From assembly GCA_021299835.1 (NCBI GenBank), contig JAJTER010000014.1:1-41374 (forward strand): DNA of 41,374 nt. Direction: 5' to 3'. This DNA is from Saprospiraceae bacterium. Lineage in GTDB: Bacteria; Bacteroidota; Bacteroidia; Chitinophagales; Saprospiraceae. The first letter of the stretch is position 1, and every line of letters begins with the position of its first letter. The translations under genes were made by a program, and so were the position numbers. The notes below the pieces were generated by a model. It was not told the DNA's origin, searched no databases, and worked only from the letters and a program-made list of their open reading frames with translations. This document shows, one piece after another, positions 26,353 to 36,012 of the stretch.

Positions 26353-28608
26353 TCAAGATTTTGGTTGGCCTTGATCACTTACAAACGGCTGATTATAATA
26401 TCGTTGTCCTGTAGTTTGAAACAATGCATTAGCTACTGCTCCAAAAACCGGAGGAAATGGGGGTTCACCAAGACCTGTAGGATCAATATCATTCTGAACA
26501 AAATGAACCTCTATTTTTTGAGGTACCTCGTTGGCTCTAATCATCCGATAATTATGGAAATTATTTTGTTCAGCAGCCCCATTCTTATGGGTCAATGCGC
26601 CATAAAACGATTGTCCGATGCCATCTACCACGGCGCCTTGCACCATGTTTGTAGCAGCATCCGGATTTACGACTACACCACAGTCAACCGCTGAAATTAC
26701 CCTTTCAACATAGGGCAGCCCATCCCTAAGAACCATATCTACCACATGACCAGCATAGGAAGCGTGACAAAAATAGGCAGCTACCCCTCGTTTCTTACCC
26801 GCATTCTCTGATTTCCCCCATCCTGATTTTTCCATCAATAATTCCAAAACACCAATGTATCTGCCCGGATCGTAATCATTATTGGACCCCACCGGTCTTT
26901 CTTTTGCCTTTTTAAGTAAATCAAGACGAAGTTGAATGGGATCTTTACCCATTGCTTCCGCTACCTCATCGAGAAAAGATTGTTCAGCTGCAGCATTAAA
27001 GTTAGACCTTGGAGCCCTAAAGGCACCGATAGTAATATTGGAAGGTATTTCCCATCCATCCGCTAAATAATTATCAACGGCACCAGCAGGAAAACGATTG
27101 GCATGAATTGGGTTTTCAGGTATGCCACCTCCTGTAACATGGAAACCTATGAGATTCTTGTTTACGTCCAGAGCGGCCCTATAGGTAGCTGTGTACATCG
27201 GGCGATAGATTCCATAAGTCATATCATCCTCTCTGCTATAGATTAATTTAATGGGTGTTTTGGCTCTTTGGGAAATGAGTCCCGCTTCCACCATGTAATG
27301 ATGATAGGCACGACGTCCAAAACCTCCACCCATGCGCGTCATTAAAATTTCTATTTTATCTGCTGGTAATCCGAATCGGGCAGCAAGCGTAGCGTCTGCA
27401 AAGTTTGGTGCCTGGAGCGGACCAACGAACAAAGCCTTATCAGCCTCAACGTGAGCAAAGAAATTGATAGGTTCCATACAATTATGCGCCAAAAAAGGAG
27501 CATTATAGGTACGTTCAATTACCACTGCTGCATTATTGAAAGCGTTTTCAGGGTCTCCATCTCTCCTCAACACTTTAGCTGGTTTTTTTGCCCATTCCCT
27601 CATTTTTTCAAAATGTAGATCTGTACTTTCCAAGCCATACGGGGTAATTTCTTCGACCTTATTTCCCCGAACCATCATAAATTCCTTGCGCTCCGGCGCT
27701 ATTTCCCAATCTACTTTCAAGACCTTTCTGGCATTCATCACTTCCCAGGTAGATTTACCTACAATGGCGATCAATTCATTGAATGTACGCGTTTCAAATG
27801 CCCCCCTGTTAGAACCTTCTTCAAAGATTTTTATACTAAAAACATCCTTTATGCCCGGCATTTTGAGTGCAGCGGATGCATCAAAAGACTTCAACTTCAT
27901 ACCAAAAGCGGGCGGGTGCTGAACCATAGCAATTTGCATCCCTTCCATACTATAATCCATTCCAAAAAGAGGCTTACCGGTAACTATTTTTACCCCTTCG
28001 ATATTCTTTCTTGAATTTCTTATAATCGAAAAATCCTTTGGTGATTTCAGTTTAACCTCTTTGGGAACGGCAATTGAAGCTGCCTTAGCCGCCATTTCCC
28101 CATATTTCGCTGTTTTTCCACTCGAATGAGACAGAATTCCTACTTTAGTTGTAATTTCAGATGCAGGCACATTCCATGTTTGAGCTGCTGCTTCAATCAA
28201 CATTTGTCGGGCAGAAGCCCCTGCATTTCTGAGCGGTTTCCAATAGGCACGCACCGAATTACTACCACCTGTGAACTGATTACCAAATTTTACATTATCA
28301 TGAGAAGCCATTTCAACCTTCACATCTTTCCAGTCAACATCTAATTCTTCTGCGGCAATCATTGGAAGTGAGGTCATCACATTTTGCCCGAATTCAGGAT
28401 TAGGGCACATTATTTTCACTATATTATCAGTCGTAATTTGTATATAACCATTGAGTTGATTCCAATCACCCATAAGATTGAAACTTAGCCCTTTTTCAAC
28501 CGCTTTGGCTTCTGAAAACCAACTAAAACTTAGCATCAAACCACCACCAGCCAATACAGAAGACTGGATGAAGGAACGCCTGGTATATGTTTTCTTATTT
28601 TCCATCAT
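26353..28608 (-). CDS. Molybdenum hydroxylase large subunit, IorB-like (copy 2)
   Basis: A 751-residue paralogue of the gene at 17900. It has a Tat signal (TRRSFIQ then SSVLAGGGLMLSF), MTRMGGGFGRRAYHHY, the channel segment GAFRAPRSNFNAAAEQ, and catalytic Glu715 in GLGEPPFPP. It is 45 residues longer than copy 1. Part of the difference lies before the KPAKVLRRDGDPE segment, where copy 2 has an extra run including VRGNKVEEITPYGLES. Different linker and pocket residues suggest different substrates. It lies 16 bases after its own 2Fe-2S subunit gene. Like copy 1, it has no FAD subunit or maturation gene nearby. Confidence 0.92.
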   Translation of the reverse strand: MMENKKTYTRRSFIQSSVLAGGGLMLSFSWFSEAKAVEKGLSFNLMGDWNQLNGYIQITTDNIVKIMCPNPEFGQNVMTSLPMIAAEELDVDWKDVKVEMASHDNVKFGNQFTGGSNSVRAYWKPLRNAGASARQMLIEAAAQTWNVPASEITTKVGILSHSSGKTAKYGEMAAKAASIAVPKEVKLKSPKDFSIIRNSRKNIEGVKIVTGKPLFGMDYSMEGMQIAMVQHPPAFGMKLKSFDASAALKMPGIKDVFSIKIFEEGSNRGAFETRTFNELIAIVGKSTWEVMNARKVLKVDWEIAPERKEFMMVRGNKVEEITPYGLESTDLHFEKMREWAKKPAKVLRRDGDPENAFNNAAVVIERTYNAPFLAHNCMEPINFFAHVEADKALFVGPLQAPNFADATLAARFGLPADKIEILMTRMGGGFGRRAYHHYMVEAGLISQRAKTPIKLIYSREDDMTYGIYRPMYTATYRAALDVNKNLIGFHVTGGGIPENPIHANRFPAGAVDNYLADGWEIPSNITIGAFRAPRSNFNAAAEQSFLDEVAEAMGKDPIQLRLDLLKKAKERPVGSNNDYDPGRYIGVLELLMEKSGWGKSENAGKKRGVAAYFCHASYAGHVVDMVLRDGLPYVERVISAVDCGVVVNPDAATNMVQGAVVDGIGQSFYGALTHKNGAAEQNNFHNYRMIRANEVPQKIEVHFVQNDIDPTGLGEPPFPPVFGAVANALFQTTGQRYYNQPFVSDQGQPKS

Positions 28609-28624
28609 TCGAAAGTTGATTAGT

Positions 28625-29080
28625 TTATTTTTTAGCAGCGGTTTTTATAGCCTCCTTGATTCTTAAATAGGTTCCGCAACGGCAAATATTTCCGCTGATG
28701 GTGGCTTCAATATCTTCATCACTGGGATTAGGATTATTTTTCAGTAAAGCTACTGCCGTCATTATTTGTCCTGATTGGCAATAACCACATTGAGCCACAT
28801 CATGTTCCAGCCAAGCTTCCTGAACTGGATGAGTACCATTCTCTGAAAGGCCTTCAATGGTTGTAATTTCCTGCCTTCCTATGGAAGAGACGGGCAATTG
28901 GCAGGAACGAACTGCCATACCATTAAGATGAATAGTGCAAGCGCCACACTGAGCGATACCGCAACCGTATTTAGTGCCTTGAAGATTTAAATGATCGCGT
29001 AGTACCCACAATATTGGTGTTAAAGGATCAACATCCACTTGTTGAGTTTTACCATTTATTTTTAGAGAATATTTTGCCAT
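28625..29080 (-). CDS. 2Fe-2S subunit of molybdenum hydroxylase, IorA-like (copy 2)
   Basis: A 151-residue small subunit with the same two-cluster layout as the gene at 20023: CGIAQCGAC and VRSC for the ferredoxin domain, [10 protein letters not shown] and [11 protein letters not shown] for the helical domain. No export signal is seen; it probably co-exports with the Tat-dependent large subunit downstream. A -7 box overlapped by an operator-like dyad lies just upstream. Confidence 0.95.
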   Translation of the reverse strand: MAKYSLKINGKTQQVDVDPLTPILWVLRDHLNLQGTKYGCGIAQCGACTIHLNGMAVRSCQLPVSSIGRQEITTIEGLSENGTHPVQEAWLEHDVAQCGYCQSGQIMTAVALLKNNPNPSDEDIEATISGNICRCGTYLRIKEAIKTAAKK

Positions 29081-29105
29081 AATGAAGCTAAATAATTAGG
29101 TTTTA

Positions 29106-29144
29106 CAAAAGTACAGGATTTTAAAAAAATACATGGCCTGTACT
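29106..29144 (-). promoter_or_regulatory. Promoter with operator-like dyad upstream of IorAB copy 2
   Basis: On the minus strand TACTTTTG (complement of 29106-29113) matches TAnnTTTG, 25 bases before the start at 29080. It overlaps one arm of an exact inverted repeat, AGTACAGG (29110-29117) and CCTGTACT (29137-29144), with a 19-base gap. A repressor or activator dimer could bind here. No regulator gene is adjacent. Confidence 0.45.
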
Positions 29145-29193
29145 AAAAATAATATTTAAAATGAATAAATCACCCTTTTCGAAAATTCCCACA

Positions 29194-30258
29194 TCATGGT
29201 TTTAGCACCAATACCCCATCGTCAAAAACACCTCCAACATATATTTTTCCTTTATACGAGGCCGCTACGGAAGATCCTGACAAGGGATTGCCATCATTTA
29301 GGTACACCTGGGTTACTACCTCCTTTTGACCTTTTGGAAAACTGATTTTCAACACTTCTGAAGGGGATCTCTTTTTGGCATCTTTGGAATGCCCCAGAAA
29401 AACAAGCATTTTCGTATGGGCACCAACCCATAAATTACCATCGGAATCCCACTCTAAATTATCCACTCCGGTATTACATTTTATTTTACCCATTGCAGAA
29501 AAAGGTTCTCTGTTATAAGTTAAGATAGATCCATCAGTACAAGCGGCTACGTATATCTTACTCCCGTCCGGACTTATCGTTATTCCGTTGGCATAGCGAA
29601 TGCCATTTTCCAATATAGTCGTCCTTTGTCCATCATAAAAACCTAATTGTCCCGTACCAATAACAAGAAAGTCCTTCCAACTGGAAACACCCCCATGGCT
29701 GTCATGATCATTGGTAAAATAAAAAGCATTTTTACTTACCGCCACCAGATCATTTGGACTCACAAAATGAGTATCCGAGATAGATTTTACATGGAGGAGG
29801 GTAGTATCTATGAATTGAAAAACTTCCACGGTATTTTCCTTTGCCCTATGATTGACCACGAAAAGCCATTGTGTGCTGTCCGCATTATCCTGATACAAAG
29901 AAATACCATGCGGATGAAAATCGGCTAATTCAAAATCAGCCGTTAATTCTATAGGTTCCGGAGAATCCTGAGAAAGATTCAACAAATAAATGGCCCCTTT
30001 TTTCGGCTTTCCAGCTACCGTACTTCTTCTATCGTCAGAGGAGACAAATGCAAAACCGCTGGTCTGATCAATCGTAATGTCCTCAGCGCCAATCATCCCA
30101 TTTATCAGACTCGTTTCTGGACGATCAATGATCATCGATTTTTTAAATGCGCCCGCATAATAAAGCGTTCTCCCTACAACGAGCAAAATTAAAACTAAAG
30201 CAAACAATACTATTTTCTTCCAAAGCATGATCTTATCCTTTTTATTAAAGATAAGCAA
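29194..30258 (-). CDS. Paraoxonase/arylesterase-family lactonase
   Basis: A 354-residue beta-propeller enzyme resembling animal paraoxonases (PON). An N-terminal membrane anchor or uncleaved signal covers about residues 11-32 (ATG at 30228 is the likely start). The calcium and catalytic residues of PON1 have clear counterparts: GAEDITI (Glu53-Asp54), FHPHGIS (His115), VNH (His134), SPNDL (Asn168-Asp169), FTND (Asn224) and VDNLEWD (Asp269-Asn270). Native PON activity is lactone hydrolysis, so a lactonase role is inferred; a quorum-signal or dietary lactone substrate cannot be told apart. It starts 12 bases after the PHP gene, indicating an operon. Confidence 0.85.
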   Translation of the reverse strand: MLIFNKKDKIMLWKKIVLFALVLILLVVGRTLYYAGAFKKSMIIDRPETSLINGMIGAEDITIDQTSGFAFVSSDDRRSTVAGKPKKGAIYLLNLSQDSPEPIELTADFELADFHPHGISLYQDNADSTQWLFVVNHRAKENTVEVFQFIDTTLLHVKSISDTHFVSPNDLVAVSKNAFYFTNDHDSHGGVSSWKDFLVIGTGQLGFYDGQRTTILENGIRYANGITISPDGSKIYVAACTDGSILTYNREPFSAMGKIKCNTGVDNLEWDSDGNLWVGAHTKMLVFLGHSKDAKKRSPSEVLKISFPKGQKEVVTQVYLNDGNPLSGSSVAASYKGKIYVGGVFDDGVLVLKP

Positions 30259-30270
30259 AATGGATTGAAA

Positions 30271-31386
30271 TTATTCTTCCACTTTGACTTTTACCATAAA
30301 ATTCGCGTACTTACCTGGCGCGATAACCGCATTGATCACTTTAAAGGGTAATTCAACAGAAGGAAGAATTTCCAGTGTTTTCAATTGAATTTTAGTAATG
30401 GCCCGCGGTTCAAGGGTTATTAATCCCGAGTGTTGATGAAAATTCAATTTGCCCTCATTCAACAATAAAAAAGGCGTGTCAGAATCATTTTTTAAGGAAA
30501 TTTCAAGGATAGAAGAAGTACCAATGTATTCCGCCTTTTGAACAGTTATAGCGGCATTTAACATAGGCGTCATCCATTCTTCGCGGCCAAGGAGGGTATG
30601 ATTGAAATACGCCAGTGTTCTTTTAGCAAATAAAGCTTCCCGAATACTTTCTTCCGTTTTTTCTTTGGCGAAAACTATTGTGAAAGGTCTGTGTCCACCT
30701 TCAGAAATTTTAAACTGCCAATCTACCAAACCATGTATATCAGAAGTTCCCATAATGGTGAGGTTATAATCGAGTGCCATTTGAAAAGCTTCATCAGAAT
30801 AAGTGACATCATTTACCACTTCAATGCCATGAAGCAGATTATCCTTAATAAGTTGTTTATGAAAATCAGTTATTCGAGCTACCCCATCTTTTCTTTGCGC
30901 AGTCCAGTTCGGGTGATTCCAAAAGGTAAATGCTCCTTGATTTTTTGCTTCTTTAAAAACAGTCAAAGCATCGTCCTGCAAAAGTTTATTTGCGTCTTTA
31001 ATGAAAATGGCATTATTATGTCCCGGAGGCATTCCCCTGGTAATTTCCGCCCCTTTCACCACTAACAAATCATAAGGCTTTGCTATTTTTGAAGCAATAT
31101 CATAGGATTTATTTCTATCTGGATTTGGAATATCATCTTTATGTGGCTGGTATTCCAAATGTTCGGTCATAGAGACGGCATCCAGACTATCTTTTAGTGC
31201 TTCCTGTACACGAATATCTGGCCAGACACTTCCGTCGGAAAATACGGTATGAATATGGAAATCACAAGAAAGGGATAAATATCCCGGAATGGGTGGGAAT
31301 TTAGCTACTCTACCATGTTGGTGATTAGATTGACCAGTGGCTAAAACGGAAAACAAGCCCAATATGGGGATAACAAGAAATTTCAT
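30271..31386 (-). CDS. Exported PHP-domain phosphoesterase-like protein
   Basis: A 371-residue protein with a signal peptide (about 1-18, LVIPILGLFSVLATGQ). Its PHP metal-binding set is visible: DFHIHTVFSDG, SMTEHLEY, VKGAEITRG, FWNHPNW and GTSDIHG. The PHP fold covers about residues 35-255; a C-terminal beta-rich domain of about 110 residues follows. PHP enzymes use a trinuclear metal centre to hydrolyse phosphoesters. Exported members of this kind occur in Bacteroidota and related groups, with phosphodiesterase activity suggested for some. It precedes the lactonase gene by 12 bases. The pair may handle a common class of extracellular ester substrate, which is a guess. Confidence 0.82.
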   Translation of the reverse strand: MKFLVIPILGLFSVLATGQSNHQHGRVAKFPPIPGYLSLSCDFHIHTVFSDGSVWPDIRVQEALKDSLDAVSMTEHLEYQPHKDDIPNPDRNKSYDIASKIAKPYDLLVVKGAEITRGMPPGHNNAIFIKDANKLLQDDALTVFKEAKNQGAFTFWNHPNWTAQRKDGVARITDFHKQLIKDNLLHGIEVVNDVTYSDEAFQMALDYNLTIMGTSDIHGLVDWQFKISEGGHRPFTIVFAKEKTEESIREALFAKRTLAYFNHTLLGREEWMTPMLNAAITVQKAEYIGTSSILEISLKNDSDTPFLLLNEGKLNFHQHSGLITLEPRAITKIQLKTLEILPSVELPFKVINAVIAPGKYANFMVKVKVEE

Positions 31387-31480
31387 ACGCTGCCTTTTTT
31401 TTCAAAAATAAATGAAATCTTTTGAAAAAATGGAAATGGTACACTAATTAATAAAGAATTAGCCTTGAGTAAACATAGCG

Positions 31481-33901
31481 TTAAAATTCCTCCTCCCTTT
31501 CCATTTTAAGGAGCTTAAGGTTTTTATCAAACATCCTTCTAAGGTAAGCGGAATCTGATTCGAATAAAAATTTTCGGGATAATTCAATGGGCATTTCCGT
31601 TTCATTAGCAAAATTAACCTCTCCATTTTCTTTTAAAATAGCTTGGTACACTGCTCTAAAAATAGCAGGATTATTCACTATGTCAGGATCTGAATCTGCA
31701 GAAAAGCCCCCCGTTTCCAGAAAAGGAGGACAATCGACGGTTGTTTCTGAAGAATCAATTTCCAAATAGAAATCTCCCTGAATATATTTTCTTAATCCCG
31801 GACTTTGGGCCACCCTATGATAATAAGAGCCAAAAACAGGCAATGCCGTTGCTGCTCCCTGACCCAGAGCGGTACTTTTGAAATGAATAGCGGGAAGAGA
31901 AGCACCCACCCAAACGCCAGTAACCAAATTGGGAGAAGCGCCCATAAACCAGCCATCTGAATTATTTTGAGTGGTTCCTGTTTTACCAACCAGCGCCATT
32001 TTCAATCCAAAAACACTGCGTAATCTTCCACCTGTACCTTCATTAACCGTCTTCTTTAGCATAGGAATTAAGGTAGCCACCGTAAAAGGATCAATCACCT
32101 GTTCGCTGGCCTGTCGGGAGGCTGAATAAAGAAGCTCACCCTCTTTGGTTTCAATGCGCAACAAATAATGAGGGGGAGGTTTCAACCCTTTATTAACGAA
32201 GGTGGCATATACCCGAGTCATTTCATACAAGGAAATTTCTGCAGAACCCAACGCAATAGAAGGAGCCTTCGGAATTTTCGACGTAATGCCCAAGGCCTTT
32301 CCCATTTCTCTAACCTCCTCAATGCCCGTTGCCAAAAGCACTTGAACGGCAATGGTATTAATAGATTTACTTAGCGCACCTGCCATGGTGTAAAAGCCAC
32401 CATATATATTATCTGAATTTCCAGGTTTCCAATCTTCATATTCAGGATAAATAATTTGTTCATTTGGATAATAAGTGCAAGGATTTAATCCCTCCTGAAT
32501 GGCCGCCGCATACACAATAGGTTTAAAAATAGAACCTACCTGCCTGTTTGCATGAACATGGTCATATTGATTATACCCAAAATGATTTCCACCAATCCAT
32601 GCTCTGATGGCACCACTTTTCGGATCCATAGAAAGCAGGGCCGCCTGTAACATTTGTAATGAAATCTTAAGGGAATCCAAGGGGGAAATAACCTTCTGAA
32701 CAGACTGCAAATCATTCCATGCGAACATCTGCATAGGCACGGGTTTATTAAAATTCTCCTCTATTTCTTCCCGCGTAGCTCCAGCATTAAGTAATTGTTT
32801 GTATCTGTCTGTCTGCTTTACAATATTCCACAAAAAGGCATCATTACCCCAGGGCTTACCGTTACGCCATTCTCTAAAAAAACCAGCCTGAATTTGCGGC
32901 ATTTGTTCTTTGACCGCTTGCTCTGAGAACAATTGCAAGTAATAATCGACCGTTGTATAAATCCTCAACCCATCGGTATAAAGGCTGTAATAATTACCAT
33001 CTTTTTTCTTTATATTACCTACTATTTGTTCCAATTCAGGTCTTATATATTCTCTGAAATAGGAAGCAAGACCGGCATTTCTTCCCTGAGGATTATATCT
33101 AAGGCGCAGGGGATTTCTGCTCAATTTCAGATAGGCTGTTTCCGTCAAATAGTTGTATTTGACCATTTGGGACAATACAGTATTTCGCCTTTTTAAAGCT
33201 CTTTCGGGATGATTTACAGGGTTATACAAACTGGGGCCTTTAAGCATCCCCACCAGCAAAGCCGCTTCTGCTATGGTCAATTTAGTAGGCTTTTTACCGT
33301 AAAATGTTTGTGATGCCACATTTATGCCATAAATAGTACCTCCAAAAGGAACGGTATTCAGATATAAATTTAGGAGTTCTTCCTTGGTATAAATTTTTTC
33401 CAATCGCTGGGCGGTAATCATTTCTCTGAACTTATTGACAGGCATGCTGGCCAGCCAATAGGATTTTCGTGGGAACAAATTTTTCGCCAACTGCTGACTT
33501 AAGGTACTCCCCCCACCAGACGATTCATTCATTAAAAGGATAGACTTGAAAAACACCCTGAAAAGCGCTCTGATATCAATGCCTTTATGTTCAAAAAAGC
33601 GAGTATCTTCTGTGGCCAGTAAGGCATGAATTAAATAAGGGGGAATTTCTGAAAATTGAACATCCACCCTATTTTCTACATAATACCGACCCAAAACTTT
33701 TCCATCAATGCTCATGAGCTCTGATGAATTAGCTTGTTTAATACCTTTTAATTCCGCATAATTAGGAATTGGACCAAAAATACCAAGATAAATCAGGGAG
33801 AGGAAAATAATGAGACCCGAGACTCCCCAAATAACAGACCTGATAGCCCATTTTTTAAGTTCTTCCTTGTCTTTAATCACTTTTTTACCTTTCAAAGCCA
33901 T
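31481..33901 (-). CDS. Class A penicillin-binding protein (PBP1a type)
   Basis: Bifunctional peptidoglycan synthase of 806 residues. One membrane anchor lies near residues 19-44. The GT51 glycosyltransferase domain has the catalytic Glu in ATEDTRFFEHKGID and the motifs GGGSTLSQQLAKN and EELLNLYLNTVPFG. The transpeptidase domain has the active-site Ser in GSIFKP, SxN in SKSINT and KTGT in VGKTGTTQNNSDGW. The acidic C-terminal tail (after about 730) is variable in the family. It stands as a single gene with a TTCG-type box about 30 bases upstream. No abnormality was seen. Confidence 0.95.
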   Translation of the reverse strand: MALKGKKVIKDKEELKKWAIRSVIWGVSGLIIFLSLIYLGIFGPIPNYAELKGIKQANSSELMSIDGKVLGRYYVENRVDVQFSEIPPYLIHALLATEDTRFFEHKGIDIRALFRVFFKSILLMNESSGGGSTLSQQLAKNLFPRKSYWLASMPVNKFREMITAQRLEKIYTKEELLNLYLNTVPFGGTIYGINVASQTFYGKKPTKLTIAEAALLVGMLKGPSLYNPVNHPERALKRRNTVLSQMVKYNYLTETAYLKLSRNPLRLRYNPQGRNAGLASYFREYIRPELEQIVGNIKKKDGNYYSLYTDGLRIYTTVDYYLQLFSEQAVKEQMPQIQAGFFREWRNGKPWGNDAFLWNIVKQTDRYKQLLNAGATREEIEENFNKPVPMQMFAWNDLQSVQKVISPLDSLKISLQMLQAALLSMDPKSGAIRAWIGGNHFGYNQYDHVHANRQVGSIFKPIVYAAAIQEGLNPCTYYPNEQIIYPEYEDWKPGNSDNIYGGFYTMAGALSKSINTIAVQVLLATGIEEVREMGKALGITSKIPKAPSIALGSAEISLYEMTRVYATFVNKGLKPPPHYLLRIETKEGELLYSASRQASEQVIDPFTVATLIPMLKKTVNEGTGGRLRSVFGLKMALVGKTGTTQNNSDGWFMGASPNLVTGVWVGASLPAIHFKSTALGQGAATALPVFGSYYHRVAQSPGLRKYIQGDFYLEIDSSETTVDCPPFLETGGFSADSDPDIVNNPAIFRAVYQAILKENGEVNFANETEMPIELSRKFLFESDSAYLRRMFDKNLKLLKMEREEEF

Positions 33902-33930
33902 GTAGAAAAAATAATGAGGGAAATAATTAA

Positions 33931-33938
33931 CGAAGTTA
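33931..33938 (-). promoter_or_regulatory. TTCG-type box upstream of the penicillin-binding protein gene
   Basis: The minus strand reads TAACTTCG, 29 bases before the start at 33901. It lies inside a short palindrome TTAAC-GAA-GTTAA (33927-33939). The identical octamer precedes xerD at the same distance. Confidence 0.35.
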
Positions 33939-33990
33939 ACGATTCTAATGAAACCTATATCTTAAAAGATAAAAACTAAAAGATAAAAAA

Positions 33991-34022
33991 TCGGGGAAGT
34001 GAAAAGGCAATCACTTCCCCGA
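33991..34022 (-). terminator. Intrinsic terminator of groESL
   Basis: Perfect 12-base GC-rich inverted repeat (33991-34002 and 34011-34022) with an 8-base loop. In the minus direction it follows groEL and is trailed by a run of six T, the textbook form of a Rho-independent terminator. Confidence 0.85.
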
Positions 34023-34081
34023 AATATCAGATCAAAAATCAGAACAAAATTGATTGTTAAAATTTTGATATTCAACAGATT

Positions 34082-35713
34082 TTACATCATTTCATCATAA
34101 CCACCACCCATTGGCGGAGCAGGTGATTTCTTTTCAGGTTTTTCCGTAATTGCGCAAGCTGTTGTCAATACCATACCTGCGATAGAAGCAGCATTTTCCA
34201 GAGCAATCCTTCCAACTTTAACTGGATCGATAACGCCTGCAACTTTGAGATCTTCGTAAATATCAGTACGGGCATTATATCCATAATCGTTTTTGTTGTT
34301 TACCACTTTTTCAAGTACGACAGAAGGTTCAGCGCCCGCATTAGCAGCAATATTGCGCAATGGACTTTCCAACGCTTTACGGACAATATCTATTCCGATG
34401 GTTTCATCTTCATTGATACCCTTTACGTTATTTAATGCCTTTATAGCTCTTACAAAACTTACACCTCCTCCGACAACTATACCTTCATCGACAGCCGCTC
34501 GGGTAGCATGTAAGGCATCATCCACTCTATCTTTCTTCTCTTTCATTTCTACTTCAGTTGGCGCACCAACATGAAGCACAGCCACGCCGCCTGCCAATTT
34601 AGCCAAACGTTCCTGCAATTTTTCCCTGTCATAATCAGAGGTAGTAGCTTCAATTTGTTGCCTGATTTGCTGGATTCGGGCTTTAATCTGCTCTTTATCT
34701 CCTTTTCCCTGAACAATAGTCGTATTATCCTTATCGATATTTATTTTCTCGGCAGTTCCAAGCAGATCCAGCGTGGTATTTTCAAGTGTAAATCCCTTCT
34801 CATCAGAGATTACCGAAGCGCCAGTTAAAATAGCAATGTCTTCAAGCATAGCCTTTCTTCGGTCTCCAAAACCAGGTGCTTTAACGGCAACTACTTTTAA
34901 TACAGACCTTAATCTATTGACTACCAATGTACTTAATGCTGACCCATCTACATCTTCAGCGATAATCATCAACGGACGACCTGCTTTTGAAGCTGCTTCC
35001 AGAACGGGAAGTAATTCTTTGATATTAGATATTTTCTTATCTGTCACCAAGATATACGGATTTTCATACTCCGTAATCATTTTTTCAGAATTAGTTACAA
35101 AATAAGGAGAGAGATACCCTCTGTCGAATTGCATACCGCTAACCTCCTCAATATAAGTTTCCGTTCCCTTTGATTCCTCAATCGTAATGACACCGTCCTT
35201 TGAAACCCGACGCATAGCATCGGCAATCAACTCCCCTATACTTTCATCGTTATTTGCGGAAATAGTAGCTACTTGCTTTATTTTATTGTAATCATCCTTT
35301 ACTTGTTCCGCTTGATTTCTTAGAAATGCTACAACCTCTTTTGATGCCTTATCAATTCCTCTTTTGAGATCCATAGCATTGGCACCGGCAGTGAGGTTTT
35401 TAAGTCCTGAATTAATCATTGCTTGGGCGAGAACCGTTGCGGTAGTGGTACCATCTCCTGCAGCATCGGCCGTTTTAGAGGCAGCAACTTTTAACAATTG
35501 TACCCCCATATTTTCCAATGTATCCTCTAATTCTATTTCCTTAGCTACAGAAACACCATCTTTTGTAATATGAGGCGATCCAAATTTCTTTTCAAGGACT
35601 ACATTTCTACCTTTGGGTCCCAGGGTAACTTTGACAGCATCTGCCAATTTGTCAATTCCTCGCTTTAATTTTTCTTGCGCGGCACTGTGAAAAAAAATCT
35701 CTTTACTTGCCAT
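34082..35713 (-). CDS. groEL: 60 kDa chaperonin GroEL
   Basis: ATP-dependent double-ring chaperonin. At 543 residues it is standard. Family motifs include [19 protein letters not shown], the nucleotide-binding [41 protein letters not shown] and a C terminus ending GGGYDEMM that is shorter than the GGM tail of E. coli. It lies 20 bases after groES and ends in a strong terminator. Substitutions look ordinary. Confidence 0.99.
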   Translation of the reverse strand: MASKEIFFHSAAQEKLKRGIDKLADAVKVTLGPKGRNVVLEKKFGSPHITKDGVSVAKEIELEDTLENMGVQLLKVAASKTADAAGDGTTTATVLAQAMINSGLKNLTAGANAMDLKRGIDKASKEVVAFLRNQAEQVKDDYNKIKQVATISANNDESIGELIADAMRRVSKDGVITIEESKGTETYIEEVSGMQFDRGYLSPYFVTNSEKMITEYENPYILVTDKKISNIKELLPVLEAASKAGRPLMIIAEDVDGSALSTLVVNRLRSVLKVVAVKAPGFGDRRKAMLEDIAILTGASVISDEKGFTLENTTLDLLGTAEKINIDKDNTTIVQGKGDKEQIKARIQQIRQQIEATTSDYDREKLQERLAKLAGGVAVLHVGAPTEVEMKEKKDRVDDALHATRAAVDEGIVVGGGVSFVRAIKALNNVKGINEDETIGIDIVRKALESPLRNIAANAGAEPSVVLEKVVNNKNDYGYNARTDIYEDLKVAGVIDPVKVGRIALENAASIAGMVLTTACAITEKPEKKSPAPPMGGGYDEMM

Positions 35714-35733
35714 TTTTTAAAATAGTTAAATAA

Positions 35734-36012
35734 TTATAAAATAACCAAAACATCATCTTCTCTCATAATGAGATAATCTTCGCCATTTAATTCAATTTGC
35801 TGGCCGGCATACTTGCCATACATGACCGTATCGCCTACCTTCACGTGCATTAAATTTCCATCTTTACCGGGTCCAACCGCAATAACTTCACCTTTTTGCG
35901 GTTTTTCTTTAGCCGTATCAGGAATAATTATTCCACCCGACGTTCTTTCTTCAGCCGGAGCGGGTTTGATGACAATTCTGTCACCGATTGGTTTTAAATT
36001 TGATTTTCCCAT
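35734..36012 (-). CDS. groES: 10 kDa co-chaperonin GroES
   Basis: Heptameric lid of GroEL, 92 residues. Characteristic segments are [20 protein letters not shown], the mobile loop [19 protein letters not shown] and the C-terminal [17 protein letters not shown]. It is the first gene of groESL. No CIRCE element (TTAGCACTC-N9-GAGTGCTAA) is present upstream, so HrcA control at this locus is unlikely. The gene diverges from the receptor gene at 36281 over 268 bases. Confidence 0.99.
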   Translation of the reverse strand: MGKSNLKPIGDRIVIKPAPAEERTSGGIIIPDTAKEKPQKGEVIAVGPGKDGNLMHVKVGDTVMYGKYAGQQIELNGEDYLIMREDDVLVIL

